Virus record (IMG/VR): IMGVR_UViG_3300008107_000033
Location: 41,623-105,622 of that record
Source: a virus
Length of the DNA: 64,000 bases
Reading direction: 5' to 3' (one strand)
The notes under the pieces are model-generated. The model worked only from the letters and a program-made list of their open reading frames with translations. It was not told where the DNA came from and did not search any database. Made by a program: the position numbers and the translations under genes. Positions within the stretch are counted from its first letter, which is position 1. Every line of letters starts with the position of its first letter. Below are positions 56,099 to 61,177 of this stretch, in pieces.

Positions 56099-56269
56099 GT
56101 GGCGAAGAAGAAGTCTCTTTTCCAAAAGAAAGTTACTAAAGTTATGGACGAATATGGAAAAGGGACTCTTCATTCTGGCAAAAAAGGTCCTGTAGTAAAA
56201 GATAGAAAACAAGCTATCGCAATAGCAATCTCTGTTGCGGGCAAAAGAAAAAAATCTAAAAAGAAATAG
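56099..56269 (+). CDS. DUF6496-like small basic protein
   Basis: A 56-residue ORF from GTG 56099, two bases after the previous stop. V-M-D-E-Y-G-K-G-T-L-H-S-G-K-K-G-P-V-V-K-D-R-K-Q-A-I-A-I-A-I-S matches the DUF6496 pattern (V-M-x-E-F-x-x-G-T-L...x-K-Q-A-I-A-I-A). Ends in K-K-S-K-K-K. Function unknown. Confidence 0.7.
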   Translation: MAKKKSLFQKKVTKVMDEYGKGTLHSGKKGPVVKDRKQAIAIAISVAGKRKKSKKK

Positions 56270-56277
56270 GAGCACGT

Positions 56278-57051
56278 ATGGCAAAGCTAGCTTGGGATTA
56301 TATAGTTCCAGTAGTACTTCCAAAAGACCTAAAGGGAATTGAACCAGGAAAGCTTCCTGCCAACCTTTTGAAGGCTGTCCCCGGTGGTGGAAAGATGCAT
56401 TGGATTGCCGCAGCTGCATGGACCGCAATGGTTGAGAAGGCAAAGGCCGAAGGCGTTGAACTTAAGCCGACTTCAGCAGGTGATACATATCGCGATTACG
56501 AAAGCCAGAAAAAAGGATTCCTTACACGCTATCAACTCGAAGAAGTTGCTGGAACCAGCACTAAAACATTTGAGGGAAAAACTTGGTACCTTAAAAAAGG
56601 AATGGCGATGTTGGCCACACCTGGTAAGTCACAGCATAACCTCGGCTTGGCTGTTGACGTTCATTCGGCTTCAGAGCCAAAGCGTCTCAATTGGTTGATT
56701 GCAAATGTTAAAGAGTTTGGTTTCTCGTGGGAAGTAGTGCCAAGCGAACCATGGCACCTGCGCTATGTAAACGGCGACAACGTCCCTGCATCGGTAAAAG
56801 CATGGATGGATGCTAATGGAGTGGCTGCTCCGGCAGCTGGAGCACCAGTTGCAGCACCTGCAGCAGGTGGAAACAACGTAAAAGAAATACAAGAAGCCCT
56901 TAAGAAAAAGGGAGTCTACGCTGGACCAATCAATGGCGAAATGGACGCAGCAACAAAAGAAGCTATTAAGAAATTTAAGGTAGCAAATAAGTTACCAGCC
57001 GACTCAGTTCCAGGACCTAGGGTTATGGAACTCTTGGGTATTAAAGCATAA
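56278..57051 (+). CDS. Endolysin: M15 L-alanyl-D-Glu/D,D-peptidase with C-terminal peptidoglycan-binding domain
   Basis: A 257-residue lysis enzyme with TAGGAGCACGT upstream. Residues about 60-165 form an M15 peptidase: G-D-T-Y-R-D-Y-E-S-Q, S-Q-H-N-L-G-L-A-V-D-V (zinc His/Asp) and E-P-W-H-L-R-Y (catalytic Glu and zinc His). An Ala/Pro-rich linker (residues about 180-200) leads to K-E-I-Q-E-A-L-K-K-K-G-V-Y-A-G-P-I-N-G, a PG_binding_1 domain. No signal peptide, so it needs the adjacent holin-like protein to reach the wall. Confidence 0.88.
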   Translation: MAKLAWDYIVPVVLPKDLKGIEPGKLPANLLKAVPGGGKMHWIAAAAWTAMVEKAKAEGVELKPTSAGDTYRDYESQKKGFLTRYQLEEVAGTSTKTFEGKTWYLKKGMAMLATPGKSQHNLGLAVDVHSASEPKRLNWLIANVKEFGFSWEVVPSEPWHLRYVNGDNVPASVKAWMDANGVAAPAAGAPVAAPAAGGNNVKEIQEALKKKGVYAGPINGEMDAATKEAIKKFKVANKLPADSVPGPRVMELLGIKA

Positions 57052-57055
57052 TGCC

Positions 57056-57277
57056 ATGGAACAGATTACTGTTGCTCTCATTGGTGTTGTCGGTGCTGTT
57101 ATTGTTACTCTTTTAGAAAAAGCTAGAAGAGAAAACAAAGAAGATCATGGTTATGTTCGAGAACATCTCGACAGAATTGAATACAAAATAGATACTCATG
57201 TAAGAGATCATGTTGTTGGTAGACTTACTGAAATTAAGAAAAAGAAAGAAATAAAAAATGGCAGCAAAAAAATCTAA
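57056..57277 (+). CDS. Holin-like membrane protein
   Basis: A 73-residue protein four bases after the endolysin. One transmembrane segment (T-V-A-L-I-G-V-V-G-A-V-I-V-T-L-L at residues about 4-19) precedes a charged helix (R-R-E-N-K-E-D-H-G-Y-V-R-E-H-L-D) with a basic end. Single-span small proteins next to endolysins are often holins or spanin-like; the assignment rests on position. It overlaps the next gene by 20 bases. Confidence 0.55.
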   Translation: MEQITVALIGVVGAVIVTLLEKARRENKEDHGYVREHLDRIEYKIDTHVRDHVVGRLTEIKKKKEIKNGSKKI

Positions 57278-57461
57278 TAAAAAATGGATTCAAGGTGCGA
57301 TTAAAAGACCTGGTGCCTTTACCGCAAAAGCAAAAAAAGCTGGCAAGTCTGTAGCTGGAATGGCAGCAGCCGTTTCTAAGAATCCAGAAAAGTATAGCCC
57401 GCTTACCCGTAAGCAAGCTTCGCTTGCTAAAACACTTAGAAAAATTAGTAAGAAGAAATAA
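57258..57461 (+). CDS. Small basic phage protein (K-W-I-Q-G-A-I-K-R-P-G-A family)
   Basis: A 67-residue Lys/Ala-rich protein. K-W-I-Q-G-A-I-K-R-P-G-A-F-T-A-K-A-K-K-A-G and a T-R-K-Q-A-S-L-A-K-T-L-R-K end recur in many tailed-phage genomes as unnamed basic proteins. It overlaps the holin-like gene in another frame. Probable nucleic-acid binding. Confidence 0.65.
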   Translation: MAAKKSNKKWIQGAIKRPGAFTAKAKKAGKSVAGMAAAVSKNPEKYSPLTRKQASLAKTLRKISKKK

Positions 57462-57465
57462 TATT

Positions 57466-57633
57466 ATGACTACAAAATACTGTTGTGAAGACTGTCACGA
57501 AGCTGACGGCGCATGCACCTATTGTTTAGGTGTAGATAAAGTTTCTAATTCTAAAAAAGAATTAGCGACTCATCTTGGTTATCTTGCTCTTCATTTAATT
57601 CAAATGATTTTGATTATAGGATTGGTAAAATAA
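57466..57633 (+). CDS. Cys-rich small membrane-like protein
   Basis: A 55-residue ORF from ATG 57466. C-C-E-D-C-H-E-A-D-G-A-C-T-Y-C provides a four-to-five cysteine cluster near the N-terminus and the C-terminal third is hydrophobic (L-A-L-H-L-I-Q-M-I-L-I-I-G-L-V). It may be a zinc-bearing membrane protein. Its TAATG overlaps the next gene. Confidence 0.6.
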   Translation: MTTKYCCEDCHEADGACTYCLGVDKVSNSKKELATHLGYLALHLIQMILIIGLVK

Positions 57634-57812
57634 TGGCCAAGCAAAACAAACCAACTAAACCAGCTTTGTGGTCTTCTGCAAAGTCTCAGGCCAAGGCAAA
57701 GTTTGATGTCTACCCGTCAGCATATGCAAATGCCTGGGCTGCAAAAAAATATAAGTCAATGGGTGGTGGTTGGAAAACTGTTTCTACCAAAAAGGCAAAG
57801 AAGAGTAAGTAA
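57633..57812 (+). CDS. DUF5872-like small protein
   Basis: A 59-residue ORF overlapping both neighbours. L-W-S-S-A-K-S-Q-A-K-A-K-F-D-V-Y-P-S-A-Y-A-N-A-W-A-A-K-K-Y matches DUF5872 (K-F-x-V-Y-P-S-A-Y-A-N-x-x). Lys-rich tail. Commonly found near phage structural and lysis genes; role unknown. Confidence 0.75.
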   Translation: MAKQNKPTKPALWSSAKSQAKAKFDVYPSAYANAWAAKKYKSMGGGWKTVSTKKAKKSK

Positions 57813-58093
57813 TGCCAGGCCCTAAGGGAGTTGGATTAACTAAGTGGTTTGATCAAAAATGGGTAAACATTGGCGCTCCCAAAAAAAAGGGTAAATATCA
57901 ACCGTGCGGTACATCAGGTGCTGGCGGATCTGGTTATGCAAAGTGCGTTCCAGTTGCAAAGGCTAGATCAATGTCCGCGGCTCAAAAGAAAAGTGCTGTT
58001 CAAAGAAAAAGAAGATCAGGAACTCCTGAAAAAGGAGTAAAGGGTCAAGCACCTAAGAATGTAAGTACTTTTAAGAAAAAGAAAAAGGTATAA
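57812..58093 (+). CDS. Small basic protein (W-V-N-I-G-A-P-K-K family)
   Basis: A 93-residue protein. K-W-V-N-I-G-A-P-K-K-K-G-K-Y-Q-P-C-G, Y-A-K-C-V-P-V-A-K-A-R-S-M-S and Q-K-K-S-A-V-Q-R-K-R-R are the conserved parts of a small phage protein family often placed beside DUF5872. Two cysteines may bind metal. Ends K-K-K-K-K-V. It ends the string of basic genes. Confidence 0.7.
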   Translation: MPGPKGVGLTKWFDQKWVNIGAPKKKGKYQPCGTSGAGGSGYAKCVPVAKARSMSAAQKKSAVQRKRRSGTPEKGVKGQAPKNVSTFKKKKKV

Positions 58094-58156
58094 GTAAATG
58101 CCATTACAACATCCTGCAATTCTTACTGTATCTCAAGTAGGTTAAGTATCTCTTTG

Positions 58157-58165
58157 TGATATAAT
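58157..58165 (+). promoter_or_regulatory. Extended -10 promoter, leaderless start
   Basis: TGATATAAT ends seven bases before ATG 58172, the same arrangement as at 34182. No ribosome-binding site precedes the ATG. A 15-residue ORF at 58099-58146 lies just upstream and is not convincing. Confidence 0.65.
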
Positions 58166-58171
58166 AGAAAA

Positions 58172-58384
58172 ATGGATAACGCAAACCCATTTGACGGCTT
58201 CATGCCAACTATAAGTAATATAGTTATATCAAAGCCAACTGCATCGATTACATCAAATGGCGACTTAGTTGATGTTCATTGCGTTACAATTAAAACACTT
58301 GAAAAAGAATATATATTTTCTATTTCTCCAAATGATTTAAGTAAATTATATTTTTTAATATTGAAAGTTTTGTCTGATCAGTAA
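58172..58384 (+). CDS. Hypothetical protein at head of surface-modification block
   Basis: A 70-residue protein, probably translated from a leaderless message. Beta-rich N-terminal half (I-S-N-I-V-I-S-K-P-T-A-S-I-T) and a helical end (L-S-K-L-Y-F-L-I-L-K-V-L). Its stop overlaps the next ATG (TAATG). No family recognised. Confidence 0.55.
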   Translation: MDNANPFDGFMPTISNIVISKPTASITSNGDLVDVHCVTIKTLEKEYIFSISPNDLSKLYFLILKVLSDQ

Positions 58385-59157
58385 TGGGTATAATACTTTT
58401 TAAAAATCTTGATATTGGTTTTGTTCCGAAGACGCCGGCAACTCCATTTCCGAATTCAATTAAAGAGGCTTCTTCCGATAAGTCTTCTATAGTATTTTTG
58501 GAATACGCTCACAAATTTGGCTACCCTGTTTCCTATATGCAGGAACAAGAAGGTCAACTGGTACAGAATATACTTCCTGTACACAAAACTGAGACTCAAC
58601 AAATATCTACGTCATCTAAAGTTGAACTAGCTCTACATACAGAGACTGCATTCCACCCATATAAACCAGATTATGTCTTATTGCTATGTTTGAGGGGCGA
58701 TCCAAATGCAGTGACTACATATGCAAATGTAGATGACATTGTTAAAAAATTAGATCTATGGGTAATAGCAACCCTACAAAAGAAATGGTTCACAACCAAT
58801 ATAGATATATCTTTTAGAACAAAAGGGCAGAAGGATAAAAATATTCCTATTTCAGTTCTAGAAAAAACTGAAGATGGATATAATTTTATTTATGACTACA
58901 CTTTTGTTAAGGCAAATGATGAACTAGGTAGAGCAGCATTGGATATGCTTCATAAAGCTGTACAAGAATGTATTCAGGAAATAGTTTTAGAAACTGGCGA
59001 CTTATTAGTTATAGATAACAATAAAACAATTCATGGTCGCAAACCATTTCAAGCTAGATATGATGGCACTGATAGGTGGGTGCAAAGAATCTTAGTAAGA
59101 AAAGAACTTCCACCTAGTGACCAAATAAATAATCATATTATAACTACGGAGTTTTAA
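58384..59157 (+). CDS. Clavaminate-synthase-like 2OG-Fe(II) oxygenase
   Basis: A 257-residue protein. L-H-T-E-T-A-F-H-P-Y-K-P-D-Y-V-L-L-L-C-L-R-G-D is the H-x-E iron motif and strand typical of clavaminate synthase and the amino-acid beta-hydroxylases VioC/AsnO; I-D-N-N-K-T-I-H-G-R-K-P-F provides the distal His and the loop before the 2-oxoglutarate Arg, and R-W-V-Q-R-I-L-V is the last strand. Relatives hydroxylate free amino acids such as Arg or Asn. In a phage this is unusual; the substrate could be a free amino acid or a peptide. It opens a glycosyltransferase block. Confidence 0.75.
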   Translation: MGIILFKNLDIGFVPKTPATPFPNSIKEASSDKSSIVFLEYAHKFGYPVSYMQEQEGQLVQNILPVHKTETQQISTSSKVELALHTETAFHPYKPDYVLLLCLRGDPNAVTTYANVDDIVKKLDLWVIATLQKKWFTTNIDISFRTKGQKDKNIPISVLEKTEDGYNFIYDYTFVKANDELGRAALDMLHKAVQECIQEIVLETGDLLVIDNNKTIHGRKPFQARYDGTDRWVQRILVRKELPPSDQINNHIITTEF

Positions 59158-59159
59158 TC

Positions 59160-59828
59160 TTGTTACAAAGAAACTTATATTCTTTTTGGGTTGGCACTAA
59201 TAATCTAGTGATGAATGAAAATAGAATTAATGGATTGGAATCAATTAAAAATAATTCTAATGTTAATTATATTTTAGTCACAAATGAAAATTTACAAAAG
59301 TTCATACTAAATGAACACCCACTTCATCCCGGATTTAATTACTTGTCCGACGTTCACAAGGCAGACTATCTAAGAACTTACTTCATGCACCACCATGGTG
59401 GTGGGTATACTGATATCAAACCATGCTCATGGGATTGGAACCCATACTTTGATCAATTAGAATCTTCTGATGCATTTGGCATTGGTGCTCCAGAAGATGA
59501 AGGTGAACTAAGTGTTACTGTAAAACAAAGAGCTTGGCTTGGTCAACATTGGGAAAAATTAATGACTAATGATTTATATATATTCAAACCAAATACAGAG
59601 TTCACTACAAAATGGTATAATAAGTTACTTGAAGTAATGGATATAAAATTAAATAATTTACAAAAGTTTCCAGCAAAAAGCAGTAGAGAAGCAGCAGATA
59701 CTATAGTCACTAGGTACCCGATAGATTGGGGTGAAATACTTCTTGAGATATTTCATCCACTGTGCTATGAGTACACAGATAAATTAATTAAAACAATGCC
59801 ACTTCCAATAACAAAGGATTATAGATAA
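59160..59828 (+). CDS. Capsular-polysaccharide/OCH1-like glycosyltransferase
   Basis: A 222-residue protein starting at TTG 59160. L-S-D-V-H-K-A-D-Y-L-R-T-Y-F-M-H-H-H-G-G-G-Y-T-D-I-K-P carries the D-x-x-R-Y...G-G-x-Y-x-D-x-D pattern of the Gly_transf_sug type; here the final acidic pair is D-I-K rather than D-x-D. A D-W-G-E-I-L-L-E-I-F-H-P end follows. Sugar transfer to a polysaccharide or protein is likely. It lies one base before the next gene. Confidence 0.75.
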   Translation: MLQRNLYSFWVGTNNLVMNENRINGLESIKNNSNVNYILVTNENLQKFILNEHPLHPGFNYLSDVHKADYLRTYFMHHHGGGYTDIKPCSWDWNPYFDQLESSDAFGIGAPEDEGELSVTVKQRAWLGQHWEKLMTNDLYIFKPNTEFTTKWYNKLLEVMDIKLNNLQKFPAKSSREAADTIVTRYPIDWGEILLEIFHPLCYEYTDKLIKTMPLPITKDYR

Positions 59829-59829
59829 G

Positions 59830-60510
59830 ATGGTTACAGATTGGTATGGCAATACAGTTATATGCACTGCAGTTACAGGTGGATATGACTACATGCCAGC
59901 TCAGCCTAAAATAGACGGTGTAGACTATGTGTATTTTACTGATGGGAAATCAACAGCACCAATTACTGGACCATGGATTCCAATTCTTCTTGGCGATGAG
60001 AATTTAGATAATAGAAGAAGATCTAAGAGACCAAAACTAAACCCACACTCCATACCAATGCTACTGAATTGGAAGTATATGATTTGGATAGATGGTGACA
60101 TGGGTATTGATAGGCCAGAATTTGTTCCAGAGATTATGTCATATATGGAAAATGGATTTGTTGTCTCGCCTCATTTTGATGGAAGACACTGTGCTTATGG
60201 TGAAGCTACAATCCGTCCGCTTAAATATGCAAACGAGCCACTTGATGAGCAATGCGAATTTTATAGGTCAGAAGGTTTTCCAGAGCAGTATGGCCTTTAT
60301 GAATGTGGAGTCTCTGCTAGAGATTTAAGTAATGAAAAGGTAAAAGAAGTTGGCGAGCTGTGGCACAAGCAGAACCTTGAATGGTCATACCAAGATCAAG
60401 TAAGCTTCCCGTATTGTTTATGGAAAACCGGTTACACTCCAGACAGACTCCCGCAAACATTTAGAAATTACAACTGGGTATGGATTAATGCCCACACAAG
60501 AGAGGATTAA
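59830..60510 (+). CDS. TOD1/MUCI70-like (DUF616) glycosyltransferase
   Basis: A 226-residue protein. V-I-C-T-A-V-T-G-G-Y-D, then R-R-S-K-R-P-K-L-N-P-H-S-I-P and Y-M-I-W-I-D-G-D-M-G is the layout of DUF616-type glycosyltransferases, including the K-x-x-P-H motif and D-G-D metal site. F-D-G-R-H-C-A-Y-G-E-A and Y-Q-D-Q-V-S-F-P-Y form the acceptor side. Acts with the preceding transferase on an unknown acceptor. Confidence 0.8.
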   Translation: MVTDWYGNTVICTAVTGGYDYMPAQPKIDGVDYVYFTDGKSTAPITGPWIPILLGDENLDNRRRSKRPKLNPHSIPMLLNWKYMIWIDGDMGIDRPEFVPEIMSYMENGFVVSPHFDGRHCAYGEATIRPLKYANEPLDEQCEFYRSEGFPEQYGLYECGVSARDLSNEKVKEVGELWHKQNLEWSYQDQVSFPYCLWKTGYTPDRLPQTFRNYNWVWINAHTRED

Positions 60511-60512
60511 TT

Positions 60513-61055
60513 ATGAGTAGTATAAAATTTAACCTTGGCGGAATTGGCAAGGGATCAGAATACAAGACAGTTAACCTAGCAGAAATTTGCGACATAGAAG
60601 CCAACATAATGGATCTCGATTCATTTTGTGACGATGGAACTGTGGATGAATTTTTCTTATCACATACCCTTGAGCACATATCTGTATTGCAGTATAAGTC
60701 TTTCTTGTTACACATGCTTAGAAAACTTAAGCTCGGTGGAACAATTAAGGTAATACAAACAGATGTTGGTAGAGTTATAAAATTGTGGGCTGATGGAAAG
60801 CTATCATTTAGGGCAATGAGAGCTCCGATATTTACTCCCGCTAGCAGATGCGACTCAAATATCTTACAGCAACATCAAAGCATGTGGTCACAAGAAGAAT
60901 TGATTAAAGACTTTCAGGCAATCGGCATGCAAGCTACTGGTTTTGATGCTGGTTTTTGGCAATATGATATTGATGATGATATATTACCTGAAGAAACAAA
61001 AAAAGATTTTGGAAAAGATATTCCAAATCTAGGTGTGATAGCAACAAAAGTTTGA
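60513..61055 (+). CDS. SAM-dependent methyltransferase-like protein
   Basis: A 180-residue protein. F-N-L-G-G-I-G-K-G-S-E-Y-K-T-V-N-L is the nucleotide-binding start of a short class I methyltransferase, and S-H-T-L-E-H-I-S and L-R-K-L-K-L-G-G-T-I-K-V match the E/H-x-L-E-H and L-K-P-G-G motifs of predicted sugar or polysaccharide methyltransferases. The SAM loop is divergent. It probably acts on glycans made by the neighbouring enzymes. Confidence 0.65.
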   Translation: MSSIKFNLGGIGKGSEYKTVNLAEICDIEANIMDLDSFCDDGTVDEFFLSHTLEHISVLQYKSFLLHMLRKLKLGGTIKVIQTDVGRVIKLWADGKLSFRAMRAPIFTPASRCDSNILQQHQSMWSQEELIKDFQAIGMQATGFDAGFWQYDIDDDILPEETKKDFGKDIPNLGVIATKV

Positions 61056-61061
61056 TATAAT
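61053..61061 (+). promoter_or_regulatory. Extended -10 promoter without a downstream ORF
   Basis: TGATATAAT at the end of the methyltransferase gene. Transcription would begin near 61068 and meet a terminator at 61096-61128, with no ORF between. Confidence 0.6.
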
Positions 61062-61067
61062 ACTCAT

Positions 61068-61128
61068 ACGGAAACCGACGCTCAGCGTATTAAAGATCCC
61101 CAACTTTTAATTAGGTTGGGGATTTTTT
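61068..61128 (+). ncRNA. Candidate short RNA between promoter and terminator
   Basis: The interval is about 60 bases, begins with CATACGGAAACCGACGCTCA and ends in a strong terminator hairpin. No start codon with a plausible reading frame is present. It could be a small regulatory RNA or just a decoy/attenuated leader for the next gene. Evidence is only the promoter-terminator spacing. Confidence 0.35.
61096..61128 (+). terminator. Rho-independent terminator
   Basis: ATCCCCAAC...GTTGGGGAT (nine bp, ten-base loop) followed by T6. Ends the glycosyltransferase block and isolates the following host-like gene. Confidence 0.88.
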
Positions 61129-61177
61129 ATTAGCTACACCTATTACTATTAGGTGTGACTAACTGAAGGGGATTTCG

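Noticed and set aside
58099-58146. 15-codon ORF starting M-P-L-Q-H-P
   Set aside because: Too short and without overlap to a confirmed gene; may be a remnant or chance.
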